Source: a bacterium
Lineage (GTDB): Bacteria; Bacillota_I; Bacilli_A; RF39; UBA660
DNA: 45,648 nucleotides
Direction: 5' to 3'
NCBI GenBank assembly: GCA_029007115.1
Contig: JAQXHG010000043.1
Location: 1-45,648 of the forward strand
The position numbers and the translations under genes were made by a program. Below the pieces are notes generated by a model. It did not search any database. It saw only the letters and a program-made list of their open reading frames with translations, and was not told the DNA's origin. Every line of letters begins with the position of its first letter. Within the stretch, counting starts at the first letter, position 1. Shown here in pieces: positions 25,596 to 35,672 of the stretch.

Positions 25596-26543
25596 TTAAA
25601 ATAATCTCTTTAATTCTAAATTATCATTATTAAATCTTTCGATATCTTCATCTCTAAAACTAAGTATATTATTAAATACTTGCATTCCAAAATCATTTTT
25701 AATAGTTCCCTTTTTAGATTCTTCATTTATTGTACTTAATAATGTATCAAATGATAAATCATCAAGTTGTAATACTAAAGCTCTTACATAATCTGATTCT
25801 AGCATTATTCTTCTTTGATTAGATTTATGTGTAAGCGTAGGTTTATTTAATCCTGATAATCTAATAGCATACTCTAAAATTTTAGGAATTGCTGCAACTG
25901 AATAAATCATTTTTTTGCTATAATCATCTTCATCAATATATATTTCACTTTCTTCATTTCTTACAAAAGCATAACTATATTTAGCATCAATATACATTCT
26001 TCTGATTTCATCAAAGTCTTTTGCTTCTTCAATATGTGAATCAATAATATCTAAAAATTTTTTATCTACTCTAGATTCTAAAGAACTGTATATATTATAA
26101 GTATCTAACTCTTCTTCACTATTTTCTCCATAATGATCAATTAGTATTTCATGCATACATTTCTTTTTACTTATTTCTAATAATTTAGTTGTGATTCTCA
26201 TTGCAACTAAAAATTCATTAGGTAATTTATTTCCAAATATTACACTAATAGGTTCTAATATAGATTTTTTATCTAATAAATCAAAATTACTTAACTCTCC
26301 TACAGCAATACCTGCAATAGTGGATGATAATTCTATTATTTCATCTTTTGTATTAACTCCTGAAAATAATTCATCATATAATTTATCTTCTTCTTTTCTT
26401 AATCTCGCTATTTGAAATAAAGCATTATTATATTCTAAATCGCCTTTTCTATTTTCTAACTCTTTAGTTTTTAAAATATCATAATACGCAATTAACTCAT
26501 TAGATTTATTTAATATTAATGAATAATATTTATTTTCTTTCAT
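25596..26543 (-). CDS. Unknown alpha-helical cytoplasmic protein
   Basis: I do not recognise this 315-residue protein. It has no membrane segment and no signal peptide; it is rich in Glu, Lys, Leu and Ile with predicted helices throughout (for example NNALFQIARLRKEEDKLYDEL and FDEIRRMYIDAKYSYAF). No catalytic motif stands out. The start is the ATG at 26543, preceded by GAGG; a longer in-frame start at 26597 has no ribosome site and overlaps the pnp terminator. It is a single gene between two terminators, so it should have its own promoter, which I could not place with confidence. Confidence 0.7.
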   Translation of the reverse strand: MKENKYYSLILNKSNELIAYYDILKTKELENRKGDLEYNNALFQIARLRKEEDKLYDELFSGVNTKDEIIELSSTIAGIAVGELSNFDLLDKKSILEPISVIFGNKLPNEFLVAMRITTKLLEISKKKCMHEILIDHYGENSEEELDTYNIYSSLESRVDKKFLDIIDSHIEEAKDFDEIRRMYIDAKYSYAFVRNEESEIYIDEDDYSKKMIYSVAAIPKILEYAIRLSGLNKPTLTHKSNQRRIMLESDYVRALVLQLDDLSFDTLLSTINEESKKGTIKNDFGMQVFNNILSFRDEDIERFNNDNLELKRLF

Positions 26544-26591
26544 ATAACAACCTCTTCCCCTTTTATATAAATTAAATATTGTAGAGTATTG

Positions 26592-26625
26592 TATCAAAAA
26601 AAGTAGTAATTGTCACTACTTTTTT
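26592..26625 (-). terminator. Terminator after pnp
   Basis: An 11-bp stem, minus strand AAAAAAGTAGT-gacaatt-ACTACTTTTTT (26625-26597), ending in a T run. Confidence 0.8.
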
Positions 26626-26641
26626 AATATCATATAATATT

Positions 26642-28819
26642 TTAATTAGTTTTTTTTGATTTTTTCTCATCAGTATCTTTATGCTCAGATTTTGGTAATA
26701 ATTCTTTTCTTGAAAGATTTAATTTACCTTTCTTATCATATCCAATTGCTTTAACAACAATTTCATCTCCTACTTGTAATATATCTCTTGGATGTTCAAC
26801 TCTCTTATTATCAAGTTGAGATACATGAACGAGTCCCTCACAACCTGGCCATAGTTCAACAAAAGCACCAAAATCCTCTATTTTAACAACTTTTGCTGTA
26901 TATACTGCACCTATTTCTACTTCTTTAACAATATTTTCAATCATTGATATTGCTTTATCAAGTACATCCTTATTCATATGATAACATACTACGTTACCCT
27001 CATCATCTATATCAATCTTAACTGCATCTTTTGCATTAACACTATTTACATTACTTGATTCTAATATTATCTTAGTAATAGTGTCTCCACCCTTACCAAT
27101 TACATCTTTAATTTTTTCTGGTTCAATCTTCATTGTTCTAATTTTTGGTGCATATTCAGATAATTCATTTCTTACTGCTGGGATAGTATTTTCTATAACA
27201 TCAAGAATTTTCATTCTAGCTTTTTTAGCTTTCTCTAATGCTTCTTTTAATACATCACGAGTAACACCTTTAATTTTAATATCCATTTGAAGAGCAGTTA
27301 TACCTTTTCTTGTACCAGCAACTTTAAAGTCCATATCTCCCATATGATCTTCAAGACCTTGAATATCAGTTAAAATAGTATATTTATTACAAGTTCCATC
27401 TTCAGTAATAAGTCCCATAGCAATACCTGCAACTGGTGCTTTAATTGGTACACCAGCAGCCATCAATGACATACATCCAGCACAAATACTTGCTTGACTA
27501 GATGACCCATTACTTTCAAGTACTTCTGAGACTACACGAACTGTATATGGGAATTCTTCTTGACTTGGCATAACTTGCAATAAAGCACGCTCTGCAAGTG
27601 CTCCATGACCAATCTCACGTCTTCCTGGACTTCCATATCTTCCAGTTTCACCAACACTAAATGCTGGAAAATTGTAATGAAAAATAAACTTTTTTGATTC
27701 TTCTAGTCCAAGTCCATCTAAAATTTGTTCTTCATTTTGAGCACCTAATGTAGTTATAGCAAGCGCTTGAGTTTGACCCCTTGTAAATAATGCACTACCA
27801 TGAGTTCTTGGAAGTATATCAACATCAGCTGATAATTCTCTTATTTCATCCATACCACGACCATCTGGTCTAATATGTTCATTAGTAATTAATCTTCTAA
27901 CTTCATTTCCTTCAATTTCATCAGCAACTTTCTTAACTAATTTTAAATCTTCTTCTAAAGTCTCTTCACCATCATGTCTTTCTTTATATTTAGTTAAAGC
28001 ACTCTCTTTTACTTCATCTATTCTAGCATATTTTTCTAATTTATCTTTAATTTGAATAGCCTCTACCATATCATCTTTAATATCAGCAATTACTTCATTT
28101 CTAAGTTCATCTCTAATATTAGCAAGAACTACTTCAATTTTTTCAAGACCTATCTCACTTATAATATCTTCTTGAATAGCACATAATTCCTTAACTGCTT
28201 CATGACCAAACATTAATGCTTCTAACATTTCATCTTCACTAACTTCTTTAGAACCACTCTCAACCATATTGATTGCTTCTTTAGTACCAGCTACAGTTAG
28301 ATTAATTGTACTTCTTTCCATCTCTTCACAAGTTGGATTAATTTTAAGTTCTCCATCTATTTTACCTACTATTACACCTGATACTGGACCATCAAAAGGT
28401 ATTGATGAAATACCCAAACATAAAGATGTACCAAATAAAGCAGTCATTTCAGGAGTCTTATCTGGATCAACACTTAAAACAGTATTAACAACTTGTACTT
28501 CATTTCTAAAATTTTCATCAAACATTGGTCTAATTGGTCTATCGATAACTCTTGCTGTTAATGTAGCTGCATCAGTTGGACGACCTTCTCTTTTAATAAA
28601 CCCACCTGGAATTTTTCCAACAGAATATAGTTTTTCTTGGTATAAAATAGTTAGTGGGAAAAAGTCAGCAGTTGATACATTATTACTCATACAACAAGTT
28701 GATAATATAACTGTATCATCATATCTTACTAATACAGCCCCTCCAGCTTGTTTAGCAAGTTCTCCATGTTCGATAACTAATTTTCTACCTAGAAAATCAT
28801 ATTCAAATATTCTTTTCAT
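26642..28819 (-). CDS. pnp: Polyribonucleotide nucleotidyltransferase (PNPase)
   Basis: A phosphorolytic 3'-to-5' exoribonuclease that degrades RNA in the cytoplasm. The 725-residue protein has two RNase PH domains (the second from about 310, with [36 protein letters not shown]), a KH domain ([16 protein letters not shown]) and a C-terminal S1 domain ([20 protein letters not shown]). Length is normal. It follows rpsO behind an attenuator-like hairpin, the widespread rpsO-pnp order, and has a strong GAGAGGAG ribosome site. Confidence 0.97.
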   Translation of the reverse strand: MKRIFEYDFLGRKLVIEHGELAKQAGGAVLVRYDDTVILSTCCMSNNVSTADFFPLTILYQEKLYSVGKIPGGFIKREGRPTDAATLTARVIDRPIRPMFDENFRNEVQVVNTVLSVDPDKTPEMTALFGTSLCLGISSIPFDGPVSGVIVGKIDGELKINPTCEEMERSTINLTVAGTKEAINMVESGSKEVSEDEMLEALMFGHEAVKELCAIQEDIISEIGLEKIEVVLANIRDELRNEVIADIKDDMVEAIQIKDKLEKYARIDEVKESALTKYKERHDGEETLEEDLKLVKKVADEIEGNEVRRLITNEHIRPDGRGMDEIRELSADVDILPRTHGSALFTRGQTQALAITTLGAQNEEQILDGLGLEESKKFIFHYNFPAFSVGETGRYGSPGRREIGHGALAERALLQVMPSQEEFPYTVRVVSEVLESNGSSSQASICAGCMSLMAAGVPIKAPVAGIAMGLITEDGTCNKYTILTDIQGLEDHMGDMDFKVAGTRKGITALQMDIKIKGVTRDVLKEALEKAKKARMKILDVIENTIPAVRNELSEYAPKIRTMKIEPEKIKDVIGKGGDTITKIILESSNVNSVNAKDAVKIDIDDEGNVVCYHMNKDVLDKAISMIENIVKEVEIGAVYTAKVVKIEDFGAFVELWPGCEGLVHVSQLDNKRVEHPRDILQVGDEIVVKAIGYDKKGKLNLSRKELLPKSEHKDTDEKKSKKTN

Positions 28820-28832
28820 CTTTTAACTCCTC

Positions 28833-28863
28833 TCAAATAAAAAGACACTTAAAAATAGTGCCT
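28833..28863 (-). terminator. Terminator or attenuator between rpsO and pnp
   Basis: Minus-strand hairpin AGGCACT-attttta-AGTGTCT (28863-28843, one G-T pair) followed by TTTTATTT, overlapping the rpsO stop codon. Confidence 0.65.
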
Positions 28864-29131
28864 ACTTTCTAATATTTAATTTTTTAATCAAGTCACGATA
28901 TCTTTGGATATCTTCTTTTTTAAGATACTCTAATAAACTTTTTCTCTTACCAACTAATTGAAGAAGCCCACGATTAGTATGATAATCATGTTTATGTTCT
29001 TTCATATGCTCAGTAAGTCCATTAATTCTTTCAGTTAAAAGAGCAACTTGTACTTCAACGCTTCCTGTATCACCTTTGCTTCTTGCAAATTCAGATACAA
29101 TAGCATTTTTCTTTTCTTTACTTAAAGCCAT
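28862..29131 (-). CDS. rpsO: 30S ribosomal protein S15
   Basis: Early-binding 30S protein S15, 89 residues as usual, recognisable by DTGSVEVQVALLTERINGLTEH and the DYHTNRGLLQLVGKRKSLLEYL segment. AAGGAGGAT precedes the ATG. Its promoter and a structured leader lie just upstream, and pnp is downstream behind a hairpin. S15 commonly represses its own mRNA through such leaders. Confidence 0.98.
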   Translation of the reverse strand: MALSKEKKNAIVSEFARSKGDTGSVEVQVALLTERINGLTEHMKEHKHDYHTNRGLLQLVGKRKSLLEYLKKEDIQRYRDLIKKLNIRK

Positions 29132-29210
29132 TTTTATATCCTCCTTATTTTTAAATCCGTTTATTCTGAGTAAAGAAGATGAGGACTCATCTAAACCCGG
29201 AAAAAACTTC
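29132..29210 (-). ncRNA. Structured rpsO leader, probable S15-binding autoregulatory element
   Basis: The leader, about 78 bases, holds a GC-richer block. An outer helix CCG..TTTA (29200-29192) pairs with TAAACGG (29163-29157) with a two-base GG bulge. It encloses a hairpin AGATGA-gtcc-TCATCT (29192-29177). S15 is known to bind such multi-branched leaders that mimic its 16S site. The specific S15 site is inferred. Confidence 0.45.
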
Positions 29211-29216
29211 TAATTA

Positions 29217-29245
29217 ATAATACAACAAAAATATGTAAAAATCAA
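29217..29245 (-). promoter_or_regulatory. Promoter of rpsO
   Basis: Minus-strand TTGATT (29245-29240), 17-base spacer, TATTAT (29222-29217), leaving an 80-base leader. Confidence 0.6.
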
Positions 29246-29265
29246 CTATTTTTTTGAAGTTTACA

Positions 29266-29301
29266 ACTTAAAAAATAACTAGCGAATATTCGCTAGTTAT
29301 T
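29266..29301 (-). terminator. Terminator after the unknown surface protein gene
   Basis: A perfect 28-bp palindrome at 29274-29301 (half-site AATAACTAGCGAAT) that includes the stop codon, followed on the minus strand by TTTTTAAG. Confidence 0.85.
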
Positions 29302-30897
29302 AATATTAGTTATATCTATTATATCTTTTTGTTTAACATAAGATATTTTTAACTCATCACCTTTACTTACAAATGGTAGATAATCACTTACTTTGATAGA
29401 TACTTTATATTTTTGTTTTTCTGTATCAGTTATATAGTAGTATGTCATAGAATCTATGGTTGCTGAATTTATTTTATCTATAACTATAGTTTTTTCTATT
29501 AATGTACTACCACTATCTTTTAAATCTACATTTGATAGATAATTTCTAGCTGCCTCTTCTACTCCTAATGATGCATCTGTTACGACTACTTTTTGGTAAT
29601 CTTCAACATCAACAAAAGCATACATTTTAACTAAACCCGCTTTATCTTTTAAACTAATTAGATATGTAGGTCTGTTATTTAAGTTAATCAATAATGGGAA
29701 TGTAGAATTATAATTCATTTGTTGGACTTGACCTTTAGCAGAGTCCATAGCTGAATATTCTTCTGCACCTGGAACATTATAAAATTTAGTTTCTTTAGTT
29801 CTTAAATTAGTAATTATAAATCCTATATTTGATTCATCTGAATTAATAGATGTAATACCAGTATACAAATAAACATCATCATCTTGAATCATATAATTAT
29901 ATCCATCAGTAGTTGTTACTACTCCTTTTTGACCAAATAATGAATTTAAGAAACCATTTTTATACATCCCCCAATCATTAACTTGTTCAATAACTAAATT
30001 AGCACTATAAACTTGATCTACCCATTTTGGTACTTCATTTGTATCATAATAAGTACTCTTTGCAGTAATTGGATCAAATATTATTATTCCCTCTACTTCT
30101 TTAAGTAATCCAACCGCACTATATCTAATAGTTGGAACTATCCAATAAGGATTTCCTTCATTATCTATTTCAAATGATACATTCCCAAATACTTTTGTTG
30201 GATATAAAAATCTAAGTTTTCTGTATAAGTTCTCATTAAACAATGAACTAGGCATATATTTCATACCTTTATCTAATTTAATAAGTTCACTCTTACCAGT
30301 AACAGAATTTACTTTAATATATCCTTTTACTCCATCTTTTCTATTTGTTAACCACTTTATTCCATTCGCATATTCTAGTGGTGTTACTCTAATAATTTCA
30401 TTATTATAATTTATTTGTGTATATAATGATGATACTTCAAATTGACTTACTAACTCACTCATCTGTCCCATCACTCTATCTCCTAATTTAGTGCTAGAAT
30501 CTTTATCAAGTAAAGGAATCATATCAAAATTAACTTCATTAATCTCACTAGTAAAATCATTTGATTCATCAATCTCTATTCTATTTGAATATTTTTTACT
30601 CATAAAAAGTGGTGAAAATATTATATTAACTAAACATATTAATACAAATACACCTGCAATTGCAAAATAAATTAAATTATCTTTATAAAATTTATTTTTG
30701 TTATATCCTTCTTTAAATATTCTTTTAACATTAGTTTTTATATTAATTATACCAGTAACTTTAAACACTAAAATTACAAATACCAAATAAATATAAAAAC
30801 CAAAATATTGGAAATTTATTGGAGGTAGTGTTATATAAAATACTAAAAACGCAACCACCAATGTTACTAAAATTCTTAAAACTATATTATTTTTCAT
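29293..30897 (-). CDS. Large membrane-anchored protein of unknown function
   Basis: A 534-residue protein with three N-terminal membrane segments (about 6-23, 31-49, 74-96) and a soluble domain of about 430 residues that should be outside. Distinct motifs are GNPYWIVPTIRYSAVGLLKE, VPKWVDQVYSANLVIEQVNDWG, DDDVYLYTGITSINSDESNIGF and VPGAEEYSAMDSAKGQVQQM. I recall this domain from uncharacterised Clostridia and Erysipelotrichia proteins, sometimes labelled CvpA-like, but know no function. The start is the ATG at 30897, preceded by AAGGAGA. Monocistronic. Confidence 0.75.
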   Translation of the reverse strand: MKNNIVLRILVTLVVAFLVFYITLPPINFQYFGFYIYLVFVILVFKVTGIINIKTNVKRIFKEGYNKNKFYKDNLIYFAIAGVFVLICLVNIIFSPLFMSKKYSNRIEIDESNDFTSEINEVNFDMIPLLDKDSSTKLGDRVMGQMSELVSQFEVSSLYTQINYNNEIIRVTPLEYANGIKWLTNRKDGVKGYIKVNSVTGKSELIKLDKGMKYMPSSLFNENLYRKLRFLYPTKVFGNVSFEIDNEGNPYWIVPTIRYSAVGLLKEVEGIIIFDPITAKSTYYDTNEVPKWVDQVYSANLVIEQVNDWGMYKNGFLNSLFGQKGVVTTTDGYNYMIQDDDVYLYTGITSINSDESNIGFIITNLRTKETKFYNVPGAEEYSAMDSAKGQVQQMNYNSTFPLLINLNNRPTYLISLKDKAGLVKMYAFVDVEDYQKVVVTDASLGVEEAARNYLSNVDLKDSGSTLIEKTIVIDKINSATIDSMTYYYITDTEKQKYKVSIKVSDYLPFVSKGDELKISYVKQKDIIDITNINN

Positions 30898-30991
30898 ATC
30901 TCTCCTTATCAATTATTATTTTTTATAATTATATTAATTGTGCATATAATCACATCCTTATTAAAATTATATCATATAATTAATAATAATT

Positions 30992-32173
30992 TTAGTATTT
31001 TTTAATGAATCTTGTATTATATATTAATATTATAGTTTGAATTATAGTTATAATTGATGCATATAAAAATAATATTCTAAGAGATATATTTAAAAATAAT
31101 CCTGCTAAATAAGCTCCAACACCTTCGCCTAAACATTCTATAAAATATCTTATATTTTCAAATAAAAATTTATCTTTATTGCTATTTTCTCTTATAAATA
31201 CACCGGTTACTTTATTATCTAATATTTTAGATGTTATATATGATATACATATACATAATACGAAAGAAAGAGAGGTATTAAATGAAAAAGCCAATAAATA
31301 AAATACTGCTCTTATTCCAAATTTTAATAAGATACTTTTTTTAACACTTAATTTATCACTTAGCTTATTAAAAAATATACATGCTAAGTTTCCAATCATA
31401 TTACTAGTAATAATAAATATTGATGCTAATGATAATGAAAAATTTAATTTATTAGTAAGTATTATCATTATGAAATCAAATACTAAACCATAAGAAACTC
31501 TAACAAAAAAACATGAAAATAAATATATTCTATTACTCTTAAGTGAAAATATATTTTTAATAGATATTTGTAGTGTATTATTATCTTTTCTTCTTAATAT
31601 ATTTTTATCATTATAATAAACAAAAAAAATTATTGATAAAAGTGAAGATATTAAAGATATGATAAGAAAAGAATCATAATTAATGATATAGTTACCAATA
31701 CTAAAACCAAATAAAATACCACACATAATTATGCCAATATCATTGGATAAGTATTCAATTGTAATCTTCTTTCTATATCCCTCATCACTATCATCAATAA
31801 ATGATAATAGTGGATATGATGATAACATATATATAAGTTCACATATAATAGATAATAATACACATACAATAAGAGTATATAAATTATTTGTGTATCTAAG
31901 AATTAATAATGAAATAACTCTAATGAGTATAATCTCGATTATCAAATTTTTAATCTTTATTTTAGATGAAACTAAACTTATAATAATTGAAACAATAGCA
32001 CTACATATAAATGATATTGATAATATTAAACTTATATTATCTAAACTAATATTTCTACTTTCTAACCATAAACTTCTATAATTTGTCCATATACCAATCG
32101 AAAAAGACATTAATGCATAAGTAATCATTAATATATTTTCATTATAAAGTATATTTTTATTCTTAATAATCAT
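30992..32173 (-). CDS. MFS family transporter
   Basis: A 393-residue integral membrane protein with about twelve helices in two halves, split by a basic loop (YNDKNILRRKDNNTL) around residue 195, and a conserved-looking helix pair boundary KLSDKLSVKKSILLKFGIRA resembling the MFS loop 2-3/8-9 motif. This fits a major facilitator exporter; the substrate is not evident. Pronounced Ile/Leu/Ser bias and no ribosome site at the ATG make the exact start less certain; a promoter (TTTACA-17-TATATT) lies about 35 bases upstream. Single gene. Confidence 0.75.
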   Translation of the reverse strand: MIIKNKNILYNENILMITYALMSFSIGIWTNYRSLWLESRNISLDNISLILSISFICSAIVSIIISLVSSKIKIKNLIIEIILIRVISLLILRYTNNLYTLIVCVLLSIICELIYMLSSYPLLSFIDDSDEGYRKKITIEYLSNDIGIIMCGILFGFSIGNYIINYDSFLIISLISSLLSIIFFVYYNDKNILRRKDNNTLQISIKNIFSLKSNRIYLFSCFFVRVSYGLVFDFIMIILTNKLNFSLSLASIFIITSNMIGNLACIFFNKLSDKLSVKKSILLKFGIRAVFYLLAFSFNTSLSFVLCICISYITSKILDNKVTGVFIRENSNKDKFLFENIRYFIECLGEGVGAYLAGLFLNISLRILFLYASIITIIQTIILIYNTRFIKKY

Positions 32174-32207
32174 ATTATTAGTATGAATAAATTATATAAT
32201 TTTATTT

Positions 32208-32236
32208 AATATAAAAGAAAATATTAAAATTGTAAA
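32208..32236 (-). promoter_or_regulatory. Promoter of the MFS gene
   Basis: Minus-strand TTTACA (32236-32231), 17-base spacer, TATATT (32213-32208). Farther upstream is an inverted repeat AACTTAA/TTAAGTT at 32277-32300. Confidence 0.5.
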
Positions 32237-32308
32237 ATATTTATGATAATATACTTTCATAGAAAAATTCTTTTATAACTTAACTTCACCAAATTAAGTT
32301 CTTTCATT

Positions 32309-32349
32309 CTAAAATAAAAAAACTATTTATATAACATTTATAAAATAGT
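32309..32349 (-). terminator. Terminator after the ezrA-ymfH operon
   Basis: Minus-strand arms ACTATTTTATAA and TTATATAAATAGT (32349-32322) around loop ATG, followed by TTTTTTTATTTT. Confidence 0.7.
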
Positions 32350-32367
32350 CTTATTTAGCATAAAAAT

Positions 32368-33633
32368 CTACTTAATAGTTCTGATTATACTATAATTCTT
32401 AAAATCAAGATTATTTATAATATCTTTTGCTACTGAATATTTCATATCTTTAATCATTGAATATTCATTAAAATCAACTTTATTTTCTAACATAACAGAT
32501 GAACTTATATTATATTCAACATCTTCTATATTATCAAAATCTAATATATATGATTTTAAGAATAATTTTTTCTTTCTTTCAAAACTTATTTCATCTATAG
32601 ATATATTTAATATATCTTCTTTTATTCTATTAATAAATATATTAGCATCTTTAGTTAAAGCACTTACACCTATTATTACATAATCATCAATAATATTAAC
32701 ATTACTACCCATATTAATAATTATTTCTTCATTTTTATATTGTTCATATAATTTACTAGTTGCTGAAAAATTATTTGATAAAATTATATTAATATAATAT
32801 CTAAGTAAATTATCATTTTTGATATTAAATCTTTTTTTATCGATTTTAAAAGCACATTTCACTCTATCATTTCTCATATCTTTTTTTATTTCTTCATAAC
32901 TTATACATACTGTTTCTTTATCTTTTTTCTTTATTCTTTTAGGTAATTGTTTTTTATTTGATTTAACATTTTTCATGTATTCTTTAATATCTTCAAGTAT
33001 TATATCTTTATCAAAATTACCTGTCACTACTATAAATGTATTATTAGTCCCATAGTAATCTTTATATATTCTATTTAAACTTTTAGCAGTGATTTTTTCT
33101 ATGTCTTCTCTTTCACCTACTACTGTTTTTTTGATATAAGAATTGTGAAACAAATTTGATAATATTTTATTAGACATATAACTATCAATTTGATCTTTGT
33201 ACATATCTATTTCTTCGCCAATTATTCCTTTTTCTTCATTAACACATTTTTCATTTATATCTATATTATAAAATATATCAAGTAATAATTTTAAATTTTC
33301 TCTTAAGTTTATACTTCCAAATATATTATAATTTGTTCCATAATAACTTGTCCACGCATTAGCAAGACTACCAAGCTCATTAATCCTTTTTGATATTTCT
33401 GGATTTTCTGATAATGCCATAACTTTATGTTCTAAAAAATGAGCACTACCAGGAATAATATCATATACTTTATTATTTATTTTATACTTATTTATTCTTG
33501 CCCCATATTTTACAGAAATCGATAAATAAAAATTCTTAGTTTTATCAGTAGGATATAAATAAACTTCTACACCATTTTCAAGTTTTTCATAATAAACATC
33601 TTCCCTTACCTTTTCAAATGTTTTTTTAATCAT
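32368..33633 (-). CDS. ymfH: M16B insulinase-like metalloprotease, catalytic member (YmfH-like)
   Basis: A 421-residue M16 protease with the inverted zinc motif HFLEH (residues 65-69) in GSAHFLEHKVMA and a downstream Glu-rich helix that supplies the third ligand. In B. subtilis YmfF and YmfH are linked to 5-aminopentanol modification of elongation factor P; neither that chemistry nor efp can be checked here. The gene overlaps the end of its non-catalytic partner by eight bases. AGGGG (about ten bases upstream) serves as ribosome site. Last gene of the ezrA-ftsK-deoD-ymfF-ymfH run. Confidence 0.85.
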   Translation of the reverse strand: MIKKTFEKVREDVYYEKLENGVEVYLYPTDKTKNFYLSISVKYGARINKYKINNKVYDIIPGSAHFLEHKVMALSENPEISKRINELGSLANAWTSYYGTNYNIFGSINLRENLKLLLDIFYNIDINEKCVNEEKGIIGEEIDMYKDQIDSYMSNKILSNLFHNSYIKKTVVGEREDIEKITAKSLNRIYKDYYGTNNTFIVVTGNFDKDIILEDIKEYMKNVKSNKKQLPKRIKKKDKETVCISYEEIKKDMRNDRVKCAFKIDKKRFNIKNDNLLRYYINIILSNNFSATSKLYEQYKNEEIIINMGSNVNIIDDYVIIGVSALTKDANIFINRIKEDILNISIDEISFERKKKLFLKSYILDFDNIEDVEYNISSSVMLENKVDFNEYSMIKDMKYSVAKDIINNLDFKNYSIIRTIK

Positions 33634-34891
33634 TATTCATATCCCCTTTCATCAAGTATATAGTACTTAAATTTATTTTGTCATTTAAATTAATTACTTC
33701 ATCAATAGTAACTTTATTAATATTATCTCTATATGTCTCAACATCTTCACTTTCCATAAATTGATCATAATAATATTTATTTATTTGAGATGCCATATCA
33801 TCATAATAACTATTTAAATAAGTATTAATTGTTTTTTTAGCTGGTTCAAATAATCTTTCTAAAGTATTTTTATCTCTCATTAAATTAACACATTCTTTAA
33901 TAAGCTCAACTGTCTTTTCATAATTATCTTTATTTATTCCAGCATAAATAGTTAATGAAGGATTATATTTAGAATAAAATGAGCCAATTGAATAACAAAG
34001 TGAATTATTCTCTCTTACTATATTAAAAAGTATACTATCATTCATTGTACCAAGTATTGTGTTGTATACCTTAAGTACATGTGCCATCTCATGATAATTT
34101 AATTCATTTAATCTATAACCAATATAGAGTTTTGATTGATTAAATGGTAATGGTTCAATAATTTCTTTTACATTATTTTTATATTTATGATTAACTACTA
34201 AATTTAGTAACTCATTTGAACCATTTAATTTTTTAAACTTACTATTTATTTTATTAATAATACCATCATCTACATCACCATATACAATTAAATCTATTCT
34301 ATATTCACCACTATTTAATTTTTTATAAAATTCATATAAATCAGTTGGATTTATTTTTTCTACATCTTCTAATTTAGCAATAGTACTATATTCTCCAGAT
34401 GTTCCTTCATACATGTGTTTTGCATAATTAATACTAGCATATAAATTAGGATTATCTTTAATTGAATTTATTCCACTAATTACATCATTTTTAATAATAT
34501 TAAAATAGTCTTCCTTAAAACCATTATTTTCTATATTGGGATTAAATATTATTTCGTATAAGAAATCTAAAGATTCATCCATATATTTATTATCTGTATA
34601 TTTTGGATTTAAAAAATCAAGAGATATTACAAATTCTTGTATATTTCCAGTTAAACAATAAGATATTTCAACTTTAGATCCATATAAATCTTCGCCTTTA
34701 CTAGCCATTTTATTTTTAGTATTATATTTTTTAGATGAATAAACTAAATTTCTTGATAATAAATTTCCATATGCTATATCATCTTTATTAAATTTTTTAC
34801 TATAAAACAACACTACACTTACCGATTTAAAACGATTAGTATTTATTAAATGGAAAGTATAATTATCATACTCTATTTTCTTGTATTCCAT
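33626..34891 (-). CDS. ymfF: M16-like protein lacking the zinc motif (YmfF-like)
   Basis: A 421-residue M16-fold protein (MEYKKIEYDNYTFHLINTNRFKSVSVVLFY... then LLSRNLVYSSKKYNTKNKMASKGEDLYGSKVEIS), but with no HxxEH, so it should be a non-catalytic partner of the next gene. Pairs of one active and one inactive M16 subunit are typical of bacterial M16B enzymes. The AAGGATGTG site precedes the ATG. It lies behind the terminator-like hairpin after deoD and has no obvious promoter of its own. Confidence 0.85.
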   Translation of the reverse strand: MEYKKIEYDNYTFHLINTNRFKSVSVVLFYSKKFNKDDIAYGNLLSRNLVYSSKKYNTKNKMASKGEDLYGSKVEISYCLTGNIQEFVISLDFLNPKYTDNKYMDESLDFLYEIIFNPNIENNGFKEDYFNIIKNDVISGINSIKDNPNLYASINYAKHMYEGTSGEYSTIAKLEDVEKINPTDLYEFYKKLNSGEYRIDLIVYGDVDDGIINKINSKFKKLNGSNELLNLVVNHKYKNNVKEIIEPLPFNQSKLYIGYRLNELNYHEMAHVLKVYNTILGTMNDSILFNIVRENNSLCYSIGSFYSKYNPSLTIYAGINKDNYEKTVELIKECVNLMRDKNTLERLFEPAKKTINTYLNSYYDDMASQINKYYYDQFMESEDVETYRDNINKVTIDEVINLNDKINLSTIYLMKGDMNND

Positions 34892-34907
34892 ATTTCACAT
34901 CCTTATC

Positions 34908-34953
34908 TCTAATAGAAAATAATAAAGAAGATAAAACCACCTTCTTTATTATT
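34908..34953 (-). terminator. Terminator or attenuator between deoD and ymfF
   Basis: A 13-bp stem, minus strand AATAATAAAGAAG-gtggttttat-CTTCTTTATTATT (34953-34918), followed by TTCTATT. The T run is weak, so partial readthrough is likely. Confidence 0.65.
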
Positions 34954-34964
34954 ATTAACACTTT

Positions 34965-35672
34965 TTACATTTTTATAATTGATTCTAATGCAAGTAAAAT
35001 CATTTCATCAAGTTTAGTTTCACGAGCGGACGAATCAATAAGTTCATGTGTTACAAAACTATCACTAATCGTGATTAACGCTGTTGCTTTTTTCATAGCT
35101 TTTTTAGCGTTATAAAATAATGCATATGCTTCCATTTCAACGGCTTTACATCCCATTTCTACAAATTTAGAAAAGTCTTTATTGTTAGAATAAAATGCTT
35201 CAGTAGTATGAAGTCTACCTTGCTTTACTTCTATACCTTTAATAGCTGCAGTATCTAAAATTTTAGCATTTAAATCATAAGAGGAATTTATTACATCTAA
35301 ATTTTCATTACCTGCTTCTTCATCAAAAGATGTTCTAGAGTAAGCTGAATCAGCAAGTAATACATCATATATTTTTAATTCCTCTACATAAGATCCTGCT
35401 GTTCCTATTCTAATTATATTTTCTACATCATAATTATTAAATAGTTCATAACTATATATTCCCATGCTTCCTATTCCCATACCACTTGAGAATATTGTAA
35501 CTGGAACATTTTTATATTTACCAGTAAATGCAAGTTCTCCTCTTACTTGATTAACTAATTTTACATCAGTTAAATATTTTTCTGCTATATATTTTGCCCT
35601 ATTTGGGTCTCCTGGCATAAGCACTCTTGGTGCTATGTCCTCTTTATTTGCTTCAATATGTACTGTAGCCAT
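34965..35672 (-). CDS. deoD: Purine-nucleoside phosphorylase, DeoD type
   Basis: Splits purine (deoxy)nucleosides with phosphate in the salvage pathway; DeoD types are hexamers that accept adenosine as well. The 235-residue protein has the N-terminal MPGDPNRAKYIAEKYL motif, SSGMGIGSMGIYSYELF and the specificity segment KAVEMEAYALFYNAK, then ITISDSFVTHE. The ATG overlaps the ftsK stop by one base (TAATG), preceded by GAGGAG. Confidence 0.95.
   Translation of the reverse strand: MATVHIEANKEDIAPRVLMPGDPNRAKYIAEKYLTDVKLVNQVRGELAFTGKYKNVPVTIFSSGMGIGSMGIYSYELFNNYDVENIIRIGTAGSYVEELKIYDVLLADSAYSRTSFDEEAGNENLDVINSSYDLNAKILDTAAIKGIEVKQGRLHTTEAFYSNNKDFSKFVEMGCKAVEMEAYALFYNAKKAMKKATALITISDSFVTHELIDSSARETKLDEMILLALESIIKM

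Noticed and set aside
28269..28826. 185-codon plus-strand frame opposite the 5' part of pnp
   Set aside because: It mirrors a highly conserved minus-strand gene; no ribosome site or promoter, and the composition is that of antisense coding DNA.
29274..29301. 28-bp perfect palindrome as an operator or recombination site
   Set aside because: It includes the stop codon and is followed by a T run on the transcribed strand, so a terminator explains it.
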